Source: Acidocella sp. 35-58-6
Lineage (GTDB): Bacteria; Pseudomonadota; Alphaproteobacteria; Acetobacterales; Acetobacteraceae
Length of the DNA: 7,869 bases
NCBI GenBank assembly: GCA_002281005.1
Contig: NCFD01000046.1
Location: forward strand, 1 to 7,869
Direction of reading: 5' to 3'
The notes below the pieces were generated by a model. That model ran no database searches, had not been told where the DNA came from, and saw only the letters and a program-made list of their open reading frames with translations. Shown one piece after another: positions 1-7,869 of this stretch. Position numbers and translations under genes: made by a program. The stretch's first letter is position 1; the number at the start of each line of letters is the position of its first letter.

Positions 1-1105
1 GAATATCCTGCTCGTCAGACATGGCGTGAATGACGGAACCCGCCGCCAGGAACAATAAGGCTTTGAAAAAAGCGTGGTTGATGAGATGGAACATCGCCAC
101 CGGATAAGCGCCCAACCCGGCGGCAAGGAACATATAACCAAGCTGCGAACAAGTAGAGTAAGCAATGATGCGCTTGATATCGTTCTGCACGCAGCCCACC
201 GTACCCGCAAACAAAGCCGTGGAGGCACCAATAACCGTGACTACTTCCAAGGCAACCGGCGCTGCATTCAATAACGGAGACATCCGTGCCACCAAAAATA
301 CGCCGGCGGCAACCATGGTGGCAGCGTGAATGAGCGCAGAAACCGGCGTGGGGCCTTCCATCGCATCAGCTAACCAGGTGTGCAGGAATAACTGCGCGGA
401 TTTACCCATGGCGCCAACGAACAACAAAATACCGATGACTTCGAGCACTGGAAAACTGCTGCCGAACAAATTGTAATATTCCGATGCATGTGCGGTGACA
501 CCTGCAAATATCTCATCAAACGAAATGGTGTGAAAAACGAAGTAAGTGAGCGCGATGCCAACCGCGAAACCGATATCACCAACCCGGTTGACGATAAACG
601 CTTTGATCGCCGCCGCATTCGCCGCTGGCCGTTCATACCAGTATCCAATCAACAGGTACGAGACGAGCCCCACACCTTCCCAGCCAAAGAACAACTGCAA
701 CAGGTTGTTCGCGGTCACCAGCATCAACATGGCAAAGGTGAATAATGACAGATAGGCAAAAAAGCGCGGCACGGTTTTATCGTGCGCCATATAGCCCACG
801 CTATAAATATGGATGAGCGCGGAGACAAAGCTCACCATCGCCACCATCACCAGCGAGAGCATATCCTGGCGCAGTGTCCAATCCAGCGTGAAGTCGCTCA
901 CCGCAATCCAGGTGGCAATATGCAGCGGGGCCTGCGTCACACCTGATTGCACAATCTGGGCAAAATCCATCACCCCGGCGACCGCCGAAATGCCCATGAA
1001 CAAAATACTGGCCGCAATGGAGAGCTGCTTGCCCAGGAGCGGCCGGAACAACCCAGCCAGAATGGCGCCAACCAGCGGCGCGAAAACGGCGATTAAGGTG
1101 AGCAT
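1..1105 (-). CDS. nuoL: NADH-quinone oxidoreductase subunit L (NuoL), partial: 3' end beyond the window
   Basis: NuoL is the distal antiporter-like membrane subunit of complex I and one of its proton-pumping modules. The frame is open from the ATG at 1105 to the left edge, giving 368 residues; the family is usually a little over 600, so the C-terminal part lies outside. Landmarks in the translation include GWEGVGLVSYLLIGYW (about 141-156) with Glu143, the counterpart of E. coli Glu144. MGKSAQLFLHTWLADAMEGP (233-252) contains Lys235 (E. coli Lys229). SALIHAATMVAAGVF contains His260, and HLINHAFFKALLFL (340-353) contains Lys348, both matching known proton-path residues. The start follows the nuoK stop by one base (TGA-T-ATG). 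An AAGGG at 1111-1115 lies five bases upstream inside the last nuoK codons, so translation is probably coupled. Hydrophobic helices alternate with short loops throughout. Identity is certain; only the edge truncates it. Confidence 0.98.
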   Translation of the reverse strand, partial: MLTLIAVFAPLVGAILAGLFRPLLGKQLSIAASILFMGISAVAGVMDFAQIVQSGVTQAPLHIATWIAVSDFTLDWTLRQDMLSLVMVAMVSFVSALIHIYSVGYMAHDKTVPRFFAYLSLFTFAMLMLVTANNLLQLFFGWEGVGLVSYLLIGYWYERPAANAAAIKAFIVNRVGDIGFAVGIALTYFVFHTISFDEIFAGVTAHASEYYNLFGSSFPVLEVIGILLFVGAMGKSAQLFLHTWLADAMEGPTPVSALIHAATMVAAGVFLVARMSPLLNAAPVALEVVTVIGASTALFAGTVGCVQNDIKRIIAYSTCSQLGYMFLAAGLGAYPVAMFHLINHAFFKALLFLAAGSVIHAMSDEQDI

Positions 1106-1106
1106 A

Positions 1107-1415
1107 TCAACCCTTCATCAATGTCACGTCCTCGACCTCGATCGAGCCACGATTACGCGAATAAATTACCACAATCGCCAGCCCAATAGCGGACTCGGCG
1201 GCGGCAACGGTGAGAACGAACATGGTGAACACCTGGCCAACCATGTCATGCAAGGCGCCCGAAAACGCGATGAAGTTAATGTTAGCGGCAAGCAGAATAA
1301 GCTCGATCGACATCATGATGACGATGATATTCTTGCGGTTCATGAAAATGCCGAACACACCGATCACCATCAGCAATCCGGCCACCACCAGATAATTTGA
1401 AAGGGCCACTTGCAT
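1107..1415 (-). CDS. nuoK: NADH-quinone oxidoreductase subunit K (NuoK)
   Basis: NuoK is a small three-helix membrane subunit (Mrp antiporter MrpC-like) of the proton-translocating arm of complex I. The protein is 102 residues, normal for the family. Glu38 in [12 protein letters not shown] and Glu74 in [10 protein letters not shown] are the two buried glutamates (E. coli Glu36 and Glu72) needed for proton transfer. [15 protein letters not shown] (19-33) is the typical first-loop signature. I place the start at the ATG at 1415 because a strong AGGAGG ends seven bases upstream; an in-frame GTG at 1418 would add one residue but leaves only four bases of spacing. The ATG shares one base with the nuoJ stop (TGATG), pointing to translational coupling. 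The gene ends one base before nuoL. Nothing looks broken. Confidence 0.98.
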   Translation of the reverse strand: MQVALSNYLVVAGLLMVIGVFGIFMNRKNIIVIMMSIELILLAANINFIAFSGALHDMVGQVFTMFVLTVAAAESAIGLAIVVIYSRNRGSIEVEDVTLMKG

Positions 1416-2050
1416 CACAGCACCTCCTCAGTCGGTGCGGGCATTTTTGCCCCCTCGCCCAACTTTGCATTCACCATCCGCATTGTATCCGCCGGCATCC
1501 GCGCGTGCTGCAAGTCCACATTCTGCCGCTTACCGCGATTCCGGTCACGCAAGGTCAGCACAATTGCGCCGATCATTGAGACCAGCAAAATCGCCCCCGC
1601 CATCTGGAACAGGAAAATATATTTTGTGTAGAGCAACGAGCCCAGAGCCACCGTATTGGTCACATCTGTAGGCGTCGGCGAGAGGCGCAATAAATTTGCT
1701 CCCGGCGATATTGTCCAACTCACCGCCACAAAGGCTAGTTCAGCGAACAATACCAAACCAACCGCGGCGCCGATGGGTGCATAACGCTGAACCCCTTCAC
1801 GTAACGCCACAAAGTCCACATCGAGCATCATCACGACGAACATGAACAGCACCGCTACCGCACCGACATAAACGATTACCAGCACCATTGCCAAAAACTC
1901 AGCTCCGGCCATCAGGAACAGCACGGCCGCGTTGATGAAGGCCAGGATGAGGAACAACACTGAATGCACCGGATTACGGCTGCTGACCACCATCACCGCT
2001 GATGTCAGCAAGATGGCCGAAACGATATAAAATAGAATATTTGCGATCAT
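1415..2050 (-). CDS. nuoJ: NADH-quinone oxidoreductase subunit J (NuoJ)
   Basis: NuoJ is a five-helix membrane subunit connecting the quinone-reducing part of complex I to the antiporter subunits. The protein is 211 residues. The conserved third helix, around [19 protein letters not shown] (58-76, with Tyr61), is the segment that forms a pi-bulge in known structures and is linked to coupling. [18 protein letters not shown] (25-42) is the other clear family signature. After the last helix (ending near 167) there is a hydrophilic tail of about 40 residues with a KRQN motif, as I recall for alphaproteobacterial NuoJ. The frame remains open upstream to 2203, but that would overlap the end of nuoI by 146 bases with non-family sequence, so I place the start at the ATG at 2050, where homology begins ([12 protein letters not shown]). 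The gap to the nuoI stop is seven bases, and no clear Shine-Dalgarno is seen, so expression may rely on coupling from nuoI. Confidence 0.97.
   Translation of the reverse strand: MIANILFYIVSAILLTSAVMVVSSRNPVHSVLFLILAFINAAVLFLMAGAEFLAMVLVIVYVGAVAVLFMFVVMMLDVDFVALREGVQRYAPIGAAVGLVLFAELAFVAVSWTISPGANLLRLSPTPTDVTNTVALGSLLYTKYIFLFQMAGAILLVSMIGAIVLTLRDRNRGKRQNVDLQHARMPADTMRMVNAKLGEGAKMPAPTEEVL
1423..1428 (-). promoter_or_regulatory. Strong ribosome binding site of nuoK
   Basis: A perfect AGGAGG lies inside the last codons of nuoJ, seven bases before the ATG at 1415. It decides between the two adjacent in-frame start codons (GTG at 1418, ATG at 1415) in favour of the ATG. It is among the best Shine-Dalgarno matches in the window. 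Confidence 0.85.
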
Positions 2051-2057
2051 GTGCGTT

Positions 2058-2543
2058 CTACCGGTACGGCGCGTCGAGTTCGAGGCGCTTCGCGAGTTCA
2101 GGCTCCCATCGGTCGCCATTCGCCAGCAATTTCGCCTTATTATATAGCAACTCCTCGCGGGTCTCAGTGGCAAACTCGAAGTTGGGTCCCTCAACAATCG
2201 CATCCACGGGGCAGGCTTCTTCGCACAGGCCGCAATAGATGCATTTGGTCATATCGATGTCATAACGCGTGGTGCGGCGCGACCCATCATCACGCGGTTC
2301 GGCCTCAATGGTGATCGCCTGCGCAGGGCATACCGCCTCACACAACTTGCACGCAATGCAACGCTCTTCACCATTCGGATAACGGCGCAGCGCGTGTTCG
2401 CCTTTGAAGCGCGGGCTGATGGGGTTTTTTTCAAACGGATAATTGAGCGTGGCCTTCGGCTTAAAAAACGCTCGTAACGTCAGTGCCATGCCCGAGACGA
2501 TCTCGGCCAGCAACAGGTCGCGTGCCATACGGTCCAGGCGCAT
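2058..2543 (-). CDS. nuoI: NADH-quinone oxidoreductase subunit I (NuoI), two 4Fe-4S ferredoxin
   Basis: NuoI (TYKY/NDUFS8 homologue) carries clusters N6a and N6b, passing electrons from NuoG towards N2 and quinone at the base of the peripheral arm. The protein is 161 residues, normal for the family. The two CxxCxxCxxxCP motifs are intact: Cys62, 65, 68 and 72, then Cys101, 104, 107 and 111. As in all 8Fe ferredoxins of this type, the last cysteine of each motif should ligate the other cluster. The N-terminal amphipathic segment (about 10-27) and [20 protein letters not shown] (35-54) are typical of the membrane-facing part. [17 protein letters not shown] (120-136) is almost mitochondrial in form. 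The ATG at 2543 is supported by AAGGAG nine bases upstream; ATG at 2528 (residue 6) is a weaker alternative. It lies 21 bases after nuoH and seven before nuoJ. Confidence 0.98.
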   Translation of the reverse strand: MRLDRMARDLLLAEIVSGMALTLRAFFKPKATLNYPFEKNPISPRFKGEHALRRYPNGEERCIACKLCEAVCPAQAITIEAEPRDDGSRRTTRYDIDMTKCIYCGLCEEACPVDAIVEGPNFEFATETREELLYNKAKLLANGDRWEPELAKRLELDAPYR

Positions 2544-2552
2544 CAGCCCGCG

Positions 2553-2558
2553 CTCCTT
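2553..2558 (-). promoter_or_regulatory. Ribosome binding site of nuoI
   Basis: AAGGAG lies in the 21-base nuoH-nuoI gap, nine bases before the ATG at 2543. It supports that start over the internal ATG at 2528. This gap is the only intergenic stretch in the window long enough to hold a ribosome site outside a coding frame. Confidence 0.8.
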
Positions 2559-2564
2559 ATATGT

Positions 2565-3578
2565 TCAAACATTTGGCAACCATCCAAAAACTTCCAAAAC
2601 GCCAGCGACCAACACCAAATAGCCCAGCGAAATTGGCAAAAATACTTTCCAGCCCAAGGTCATCAACTGGTCATACCGGTAACGTGGCAAAGTGGCACGC
2701 ACCCAGATAAACACGAACAGGCACGCGAAAAGCTTTATCAGGAACCAAAAAACCCCTGGCACCCATGTGAAGGGCGCAAACGGTAATGGCGAGAGCCAGC
2801 CGCCGAGGAACAGCACTGTTGTGGTGGCGCTAATCAAAATCATGTTGGCGTATTCACCGAGGAAAAACAGCGCAAAGCTCATCGCGCTATATTCCACGAA
2901 AAACCCCGCGACGATCTCGGTATCACCTTCCGCCAGATCGAACGGTGCCCGGTTGGTTTCGGCTAGGCCTGAGATGAAAAAGATCACGAACATCGGGAAC
3001 AGCGGAATGGCAAACCAGATGTGCTGCTGCGCCATCACGATGTCATTAAGATTCAAACTGCCAACGCAGATCAGTACCGTGACAATCACGAACCCCATTG
3101 AAACTTCATACGAAACCATTTGCGCGGCACTACGCAGTGCGCCGAGAAAGGCATATTTTGAATTACTCGCCCAACCCGCGATGATAATGCCGTAAACACC
3201 CAATGAAGAAATAGCGAGCAAGTACAAAATACCCACATTGATATTCGCAATCGCCCAGCCATCATTCACTGGGATCACAGCCCAGGCGATAACGGCCAGA
3301 CCAAAAGTGATCATCGGCGCCATGATGAATAACACACGGTCAGACCCGGCCGGGATGATGGTTTCCTTGAACATCATCTTCAGCGCATCAGCGAACGGTT
3401 GCGCCAAGCCAAACGGACCCACCACATTCGGCCCTTTACGCAACTGAATGGCCCCCATCACTTTGCGCTCGGCGTAAGTCAGATACGCAACACCAATCAA
3501 CAGCGGCACAATCAACGCCAGAGATTTTAGCAGCGTCAGAATGACGATGCCGAGATCGGTGTTAAAAAACGCCATCAT
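2565..3578 (-). CDS. nuoH: NADH-quinone oxidoreductase subunit H (NuoH)
   Basis: NuoH (ND1 homologue) is the membrane subunit that docks the peripheral arm and forms most of the quinone tunnel. The protein is 337 residues, within the family range, with about eight hydrophobic helices. All main signatures are present: [19 protein letters not shown] (36-54), followed by [11 protein letters not shown] (57-67); SYEVSMG (156-162); [20 protein letters not shown] (207-226), continuing as FVEYS, the acidic loop lining the quinone cavity; and [13 protein letters not shown] (294-306). Two ATGs are adjacent, at 3578 and 3575. The first overlaps the nuoG stop by four bases (ATGA) and has GGAGG seven bases upstream; the second overlaps by one base and has ten. 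I prefer the first, but the products differ only by one Met. The overlap implies coupled translation with nuoG. Confidence 0.98.
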   Translation of the reverse strand: MMAFFNTDLGIVILTLLKSLALIVPLLIGVAYLTYAERKVMGAIQLRKGPNVVGPFGLAQPFADALKMMFKETIIPAGSDRVLFIMAPMITFGLAVIAWAVIPVNDGWAIANINVGILYLLAISSLGVYGIIIAGWASNSKYAFLGALRSAAQMVSYEVSMGFVIVTVLICVGSLNLNDIVMAQQHIWFAIPLFPMFVIFFISGLAETNRAPFDLAEGDTEIVAGFFVEYSAMSFALFFLGEYANMILISATTTVLFLGGWLSPLPFAPFTWVPGVFWFLIKLFACLFVFIWVRATLPRYRYDQLMTLGWKVFLPISLGYLVLVAGVLEVFGWLPNV

Positions 3579-5617
3579 TCTGCGGCCTCCGCCTGGACGC
3601 CGTAATGCGCCGCCACACAGGCCGCCATCGTGGGGCTGACCCGGCTGATCGGGTCGGTCTGGTAGTAATTATGTACCGCATTCACGAACGGCGCCGACCC
3701 CATGGGAGCGCGAGAGGCGGGCCCTTCAACATTAGTTCCGGCCAATCTGCGAACTTCGCCCAGTTCTCCAAAAATAGGGTTTAGCTTTACCAGCCTGGCC
3801 TGCAGTTCAGCAAAATTGTCGTACGGTAGCGCATGACCGATATACGCGCTGACCGCCCGCAAAATCCGCCAATCTTCACGCGCATCACCCGGCGGGCTAA
3901 CGGCCATGAAGCCAAGCTGGGCGCGACCTTCGGTATTCACATAAGTGCCAGGCTTTTCGGTGTAAGCAGCACCTGGCAGAATGACATCGGCGCGGGCGGC
4001 ACCGGCATCACCATGGTGGCCCTGATAAATCACGAAGGTCTCAGCACCAATTTTAGCCGTCTCGAACTCGTCAGCCGCTAGCAGCCACAGCACATCAACG
4101 CCGCCAGCCATCATGCCAGCAATATTCTTGCCTGCGGGACCTGGAACAAACCCCAGATCGAGGGCGCCAACCCGCGCCGCCGCCGTATGCAGAACATTGA
4201 AACCATGCCAGTCGGCGTTCAGCATATCGAACTGCACCGCCAGTGACCACGCCGCTGCCAAAACCGCTGCGCCATCGTCACGCCGCAATGCGCCTTGGCC
4301 CACAATGATCATCGGTTTCTTCGCGGCTTGCAACTTATCAGTAAAGCTGCCCAGCGCCCTCAGGCTCTCAGGTCCCGCACCCAGATATTCAAAACCGTAG
4401 GTTAAATCAGCTTGTTCGCCAATCACGGCAACCGGCATCTGGCCGGTCATCCAGCGTTTGCGAATCCGGGCGTTCAACACCGGCGCTTCACGGCGCGGAT
4501 TGCTACCAACAATCAACAACGCATCGGCCTCTTCAATCCCGGCGATGGTGGTGTTGAACAGATAAAATTCCCGGCGTGATGCATCCAAAGCCGCACCATC
4601 CTGCCGGCAATCGATATTTGCCGATCCCAGGGCGCTCATCATGTCCTTCAGCGCCAACATGCTCTCGGCATCACACTGGTCACCGGCCACCGCGCCAATC
4701 CGGTCGCCTGGCAGGTTTTTCATCCGGTCTGCAATAACGGCAAACGCTTCTTCCCAGCTTGCTGCGCGCAACTTGCCATTTTCACGAATCCAGGGGCGAT
4801 CGAGGCGGCGGCGCTTCAAACCATCAACGGCAAAGCGCGATTTATCACCGAGCCACTCCTCATTCACCGCGTCATTCACGCGCGGCAAAATCCGCAACAC
4901 CTCAGCTCCACGAGCATCAACCCGAATACTCGCGCCAACCGCATCAAATACATCCACACTATCTGTCTTACGCAGTTCCCACGACCGCGCCGTGTAAGCG
5001 TAAGGCTTCGAGGTCAGCGCCCCCACCGGGCACAAATCGACCAAATTCCCGGAAAGTTCCGAACTCAACGCCTTCTCAACATAGGTGCCCACCTGCATTG
5101 ATTCGCCACGCGCGGTTGCGCCCAACTCCGGCACACCAGCAACTTCGGTCGAAAAGCGGATACAGCGCGTGCAATGAATACAGCGCGTCATCGTGGTTTT
5201 TACCAGCGGCCCCCAATCGGACGCGCCAACCGAGCGCTTATTTTCATCGTATCGCGAATAGCCACGCCCATACCCAACCGCTTCATCCTGCAAATCGCAT
5301 TCGCCGCCCTGGTCACATATCGGGCAATCAAGCGGATGGTTGATCAGCAAAAACTCCATCACACCACGGCGGGCTTTACGCACCATTTCCGTGTCGGTTT
5401 TAATCACCATGCCATCACCCACCGGCTGCCCGCATGAGGCTACCGGCTTCGGCATTTTTTCAACTTCTACCAGGCACATACGGCAATTACCGGCAATCGA
5501 AAGCCGTTCATGGTAGCAAAAACGCGGAATTTCCTTGCCGGCTGCCTCGCAAGCCTGCAGCACGGAAGAGCCGTTGGCGACCTCGACTTCGATACCGTCA
5601 ACTGTCACTTTTGCCAT
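3575..5617 (-). CDS. nuoG: NADH-quinone oxidoreductase subunit G (NuoG), large Fe-S subunit
   Basis: NuoG (NDUFS1/75-kDa homologue) conducts electrons from the NuoE/NuoF module to NuoI. The protein is 680 residues. The N-terminal 2Fe-2S domain (cluster N1b) uses Cys34, 45, 48 and 62. The His-Cys 4Fe-4S site (N5) is [17 protein letters not shown], with His94 and Cys98, 101 and 107. The next 4Fe-4S site (N4) uses Cys146, 149 and 152 with Cys196 in [13 protein letters not shown]. The rest (from about 215) is the molybdopterin-oxidoreductase-like domain, which in this family carries no molybdenum. The CxxCxxxC motif near 220-260 that binds N7 in E. coli and Thermus is absent, as in mitochondria. 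The ATG at 5617 lies three bases after the nuoF stop (TAA-ATC-ATG); its ribosome site is weak (GGCGGA region), so coupling with nuoF is likely. The stop overlaps the nuoH start. Confidence 0.98.
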   Translation of the reverse strand: MAKVTVDGIEVEVANGSSVLQACEAAGKEIPRFCYHERLSIAGNCRMCLVEVEKMPKPVASCGQPVGDGMVIKTDTEMVRKARRGVMEFLLINHPLDCPICDQGGECDLQDEAVGYGRGYSRYDENKRSVGASDWGPLVKTTMTRCIHCTRCIRFSTEVAGVPELGATARGESMQVGTYVEKALSSELSGNLVDLCPVGALTSKPYAYTARSWELRKTDSVDVFDAVGASIRVDARGAEVLRILPRVNDAVNEEWLGDKSRFAVDGLKRRRLDRPWIRENGKLRAASWEEAFAVIADRMKNLPGDRIGAVAGDQCDAESMLALKDMMSALGSANIDCRQDGAALDASRREFYLFNTTIAGIEEADALLIVGSNPRREAPVLNARIRKRWMTGQMPVAVIGEQADLTYGFEYLGAGPESLRALGSFTDKLQAAKKPMIIVGQGALRRDDGAAVLAAAWSLAVQFDMLNADWHGFNVLHTAAARVGALDLGFVPGPAGKNIAGMMAGGVDVLWLLAADEFETAKIGAETFVIYQGHHGDAGAARADVILPGAAYTEKPGTYVNTEGRAQLGFMAVSPPGDAREDWRILRAVSAYIGHALPYDNFAELQARLVKLNPIFGELGEVRRLAGTNVEGPASRAPMGSAPFVNAVHNYYQTDPISRVSPTMAACVAAHYGVQAEAAE
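3586..3590 (-). promoter_or_regulatory. Ribosome binding site of nuoH
   Basis: GGAGG lies within the last codons of nuoG, seven bases before the first of two tandem ATG codons (3578) and ten before the second (3575). The spacing favours the upstream ATG. Confidence 0.7.
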
Positions 5618-5620
5618 GAT

Positions 5621-6916
5621 TTATTCCGCCGCCATGGGAGTTGCGTTACGCTTTTGGTAGTCGAGAATCCGCTGTTCCACCAAGGGCCTGAACGCCCGCA
5701 GCAAACCTTGAATCGGCCAAGCAGCAGCATCGCCAAAGGCACAAATCGTGTGGCCTTCTATCTGGCGCGTTACCGTCTCCAATAAATCGATTTCAGAGAG
5801 TTCGGCTGTACCATCCACCATCCGTTGCATCATGCGCATCATCCAGCCGGTGCCTTCACGGCACGGTGTGCACTGGCCACAGCTCTCATGCTTAAAGAAT
5901 TTGGAGAGCCGCCAGATGGCCTTAATCACGTCAGCGGATTTATCCATCACGATGACCGCACCGGAGCCAAGCCCACTGCGCACATCCTTCAGGCTATCAA
6001 AATCCATCAAAATCGTATCGCAGGTTTCCTTGCCCAAAATGGGCATCGAAGCCCCCCCCGGAATGACCGCCTGCAAATTATCCCAACCACCACGTACACC
6101 GCCCGCGTGTTTCTCGATCAAATCCTTCAACGGCACGCCGAGTTCTTCCTCAACGTTGCACGGATTATTCACATGGCCGGAAATACAGAAAATTTTAGTG
6201 CCGGAGTTTTTCGGGCGTCCAAGTGCCGCAAACCACGGCGCGCCACGACGCAAAATAGTCGGGATCCCAGCAATGGTCTCAACATTATTCACGGTGGTCG
6301 GGCAACCATACACACCCATCGCCGCCGGAAACGGCGGCTTCATGCGGGGCATGCCTTTTTTGCCCTCTAGGCTCTCCAGCAACGCCGATTCCTCGCCGCA
6401 AATATACGCGCCCGCTCCGCGATGCACATGCAAATCGAAATCGAACCCGGAACCCGCCGCATTTTTACCCAGCAACCCCGCCTCATAGGCCTCAGCAATC
6501 GCCGCGTTCAGCCTCACCGCCTCATTGTAATACTCACCGCGGATATAAATATAGCCGGTATTGGCACCCATCGCGAAGCCTGCGATCAGGCACCCCTCTA
6601 CCAGCTTGTGTGGTTCGTTCCTGATGATATCACGATCTTTGCAGGTGCCCGGCTCACTCTCGTCAGCATTTACCACCAGATAACTCGGCCGACCATCGCT
6701 CTGCTTGGGCATGAACGACCATTTCATGCCGGTCGGGAAGCCGGCACCACCGCGGCCCCGCATCCCAGAAGTTTTCACCTCCTCGATAATCGCGTCACGG
6801 CCGCGGGCCAGAATCTCAGTAATACCATCCCAGTCGCCACGGGCTTTAGCTCCCGCCAGCTTCCAATCCTGCAAGCCGTAGAGATTTTGATAGATCCTGT
6901 CTTTATCGTGCAGCAT
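5621..6916 (-). CDS. nuoF: NADH-quinone oxidoreductase subunit F (NuoF), NADH- and FMN-binding
   Basis: NuoF (NDUFV1/51-kDa homologue) binds NADH and FMN and starts electron transfer through 4Fe-4S cluster N3. The protein is 431 residues. The glycine-rich nucleotide site is [16 protein letters not shown] (51-66). [13 protein letters not shown] (83-95) follows, and the FMN/NADH region [20 protein letters not shown] (165-184) contains Glu175-Glu176. Cluster ligands are Cys346, 349 and 352 in [13 protein letters not shown], plus Cys392 in [14 protein letters not shown] take the ATG at 6916 as start, with GGAG six bases upstream; the GTG immediately before it (6919) would leave only three bases. 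The start lies three bases after the nuoE stop (TGA-GTG-ATG). The frame passes intact through an eight-G run encoding PGGA (about 286-289). No feature suggests a hydrogenase or formate dehydrogenase paralogue, given the full nuo context. Confidence 0.98.
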   Translation of the reverse strand: MLHDKDRIYQNLYGLQDWKLAGAKARGDWDGITEILARGRDAIIEEVKTSGMRGRGGAGFPTGMKWSFMPKQSDGRPSYLVVNADESEPGTCKDRDIIRNEPHKLVEGCLIAGFAMGANTGYIYIRGEYYNEAVRLNAAIAEAYEAGLLGKNAAGSGFDFDLHVHRGAGAYICGEESALLESLEGKKGMPRMKPPFPAAMGVYGCPTTVNNVETIAGIPTILRRGAPWFAALGRPKNSGTKIFCISGHVNNPCNVEEELGVPLKDLIEKHAGGVRGGWDNLQAVIPGGASMPILGKETCDTILMDFDSLKDVRSGLGSGAVIVMDKSADVIKAIWRLSKFFKHESCGQCTPCREGTGWMMRMMQRMVDGTAELSEIDLLETVTRQIEGHTICAFGDAAAWPIQGLLRAFRPLVEQRILDYQKRNATPMAAE

Positions 6917-6919
6917 CAC

Positions 6920-7543
6920 TCACTCCGCAGGTTCAGTGGTAGGCAGCAGCGCAGTCAGCCCGGTGGCTGGCACCGACCCTGACCGGCCATTGCGAGACCC
7001 CGCCGGCGGCAACGCACCACCCGCCTTCAGATCCGCCAACAAAGCTTCAGTGCGCGTGCTGTCCAAATCTTCGTAGTAATCGTCATTGATCTGCAAAATC
7101 GGCGCATTCACACATGCACCTAAACATTCCACTTCCGTCATGGTAAACAAACCATCGGCGCTGGTCTCACCAAATTCCGAAATACCAGCTGTTTTTTTGC
7201 AAGCCGAAACAATTTCATCAGAGCCACGCAACCAGCAAGGAGTGGTTGTGCACACCTGCAAATGATATTTGCCCACGGGCTTGGTGTTATACATCAAGTA
7301 AAACGTTGCTACCTCGTAAACCCTCACCGGCGCCATACCCAAGCGCTTGGCGATCGCATCCATCGCCGCTGTCGGCACCCAGGCCGAACCGGTGAGCCGC
7401 GCCATCTGGCGTTGCGCGATATCCAACAACGGCATCACCGCACTGGCCTGTTTGCCTGCCGGGTAATGCGCAATAGCCGCAACAACCAAAGCCTCGGCCT
7501 CGGCGTCAAATTCAAAACTGCTTGGTTCAGCCTGCGTACTCAT
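6920..7543 (-). CDS. nuoE: NADH-quinone oxidoreductase subunit E (NuoE), thioredoxin-like 2Fe-2S
   Basis: NuoE (NDUFV2/24-kDa homologue) carries the 2Fe-2S cluster N1a beside the FMN of NuoF. The protein is 207 residues. An N-terminal helical domain (about 11-90, ending in [20 protein letters not shown]) is followed by the thioredoxin-like domain. The four ligands are Cys98 and Cys103 in [15 protein letters not shown], and Cys140 and Cys144 in [12 protein letters not shown]. Residues from about 174 form a Gly/Pro/Ala/Ser-rich tail that is not part of the fold; its NGR and GLTAL elements recall alphaproteobacterial NuoE tails. The ATG at 7543 overlaps the nuoD stop by four bases (ATGA), with a modest GGTGA nine bases upstream, so it is probably coupled to nuoD. 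Confidence 0.97.
   Translation of the reverse strand: MSTQAEPSSFEFDAEAEALVVAAIAHYPAGKQASAVMPLLDIAQRQMARLTGSAWVPTAAMDAIAKRLGMAPVRVYEVATFYLMYNTKPVGKYHLQVCTTTPCWLRGSDEIVSACKKTAGISEFGETSADGLFTMTEVECLGACVNAPILQINDDYYEDLDSTRTEALLADLKAGGALPPAGSRNGRSGSVPATGLTALLPTTEPAE
6923..6926 (-). promoter_or_regulatory. Ribosome binding site of nuoF
   Basis: GGAG, overlapping the last sense codons and the first base of the stop region of nuoE, lies six bases before the ATG at 6916 and three before the GTG at 6919. The spacing selects the ATG as the start. Confidence 0.65.
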
Positions 7544-7869
7544 CGATCAATTTCACCGAACACAATATCAAGAGAGCCAATAATCGCCACCGCATCAGCC
7601 AGCATATGGCCGCGCGCCAATTTATCAATCGCCTGCAGATGCGAAAAACCTGTCGAGCGAATTTTACAACGGTAGGGCCGGTTCGTGCCGTCCGCTACCA
7701 AGTAAACACCAAACTCACCTTTCGGGGCTTCCACCACCGTGTAGGTAGCGCCGGCCGGCACATGGTAACCTTCAGTGTAAAGTTTGAAATGATGGATCAA
7801 CGCCTCCATCGAATGCTTCATCTCGGCGCGCTTAGGCGGGGTAAATTTCGGGTCCTGCACCTTCACCGG
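7540..7869 (-). CDS. nuoD: NADH-quinone oxidoreductase subunit D (NuoD), partial: C-terminal 109 residues
   Basis: NuoD (NDUFS2/49-kDa homologue, related to the large subunit of NiFe hydrogenases) forms the quinone site with NuoB and NuoH. Only its last 109 residues are inside the window; the start and the quinone-contacting His and Tyr of the N-terminal part lie beyond the right edge. The visible sequence has the family's C-terminal landmarks: [19 protein letters not shown], then [34 protein letters not shown] and the terminal [12 protein letters not shown]. The frame is open to base 7869, so an apparent GTG start at 7866 is only an internal valine. Whether NuoC is separate or fused to NuoD cannot be seen. 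The stop overlaps the nuoE start by four bases. Confidence 0.97.
   Translation of the reverse strand, partial: PVKVQDPKFTPPKRAEMKHSMEALIHHFKLYTEGYHVPAGATYTVVEAPKGEFGVYLVADGTNRPYRCKIRSTGFSHLQAIDKLARGHMLADAVAIIGSLDIVFGEIDR

Noticed and set aside
813..1400. Plus-strand open frame of 195 codons opposite nuoL and nuoK
   Set aside because: It spans a junction between two real minus-strand genes, has no family resemblance, and its end is low-complexity His/Asp-rich sequence produced by antisense reading of hydrophobic codons.
2051..2203. Upstream extension of nuoJ by 51 codons
   Set aside because: It would overlap the 3' end of nuoI, encodes basic sequence unlike any NuoJ, and family similarity starts exactly at the ATG at 2050.
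2424..2430. A AAA AAC heptamer in frame in nuoI, matching the form of a -1 ribosomal frameshift site
   Set aside because: The bases encode the conserved E-K-N of NuoI, I see no stimulatory stem downstream, and the -1 frame stops after about 18 codons, giving a fragment without either Fe-S cluster.
4759..5343. Plus-strand open frame of 194 codons opposite nuoG
   Set aside because: Antisense shadow: composition dominated by Arg, Pro, Ser and His, no domain, no start context.
5748..6488. Plus-strand open frame of 246 codons opposite nuoF
   Set aside because: It mirrors the codon pattern of nuoF, has no recognisable domain and no ribosome site that I can see, and lies fully antisense to a conserved gene.
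7864..7866. Possible GTG start for a 108-residue protein at the right edge
   Set aside because: The frame continues beyond it to the window edge and the sequence is plainly the interior of NuoD.

Overview
The window is an interior piece of one operon, read entirely from the minus strand, that encodes proton-pumping NADH:quinone oxidoreductase (respiratory complex I, NDH-1). From the right edge to the left edge, which is the direction of transcription, the genes are nuoD (3' end only), nuoE, nuoF, nuoG, nuoH, nuoI, nuoJ, nuoK and nuoL (5' two thirds or so). This is the canonical nuoA-N order with no insertions. Junctions are overlapping or only a few bases long; the largest gap is 21 bases, between nuoH and nuoI. 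I see no RNA gene, mobile element, CRISPR array, terminator or plus-strand gene.

The organism is most likely an alphaproteobacterium. The reading frames are moderately GC-rich, and the proteins resemble mitochondrial complex I and alphaproteobacterial homologues. NuoG lacks the extra cysteine motif that binds cluster N7 in E. coli and Thermus. NuoE has the [13 protein letters not shown] motif and a Pro/Ala/Gly-rich tail ending in a GLTAL-like motif. NuoJ has a hydrophilic C-terminal tail containing RQN. This placement rests on remembered family features and not on a search; order or genus cannot be given.

Layout and function: NuoE, NuoF and NuoG (5621-7543 and 3575-5617) form the NADH-oxidising module with FMN and a chain of Fe-S clusters. 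NuoI (2058-2543) carries electrons through two 4Fe-4S clusters to the quinone site formed by NuoD (7540 to the right edge) and its partners. NuoH (2565-3578) is the membrane foot of the quinone channel. NuoJ and NuoK (1107-2050) link it to NuoL (1 to 1105), an antiporter-like proton-pumping subunit. All ligand cysteines and the main charged membrane residues I checked are present, so the complex looks functional.

I looked for a new system and did not find one. The points worth a second look are modest: tandem start codons at three junctions, a GC-only hairpin and an eight-G run inside nuoF, and a missing Shine-Dalgarno at nuoJ.
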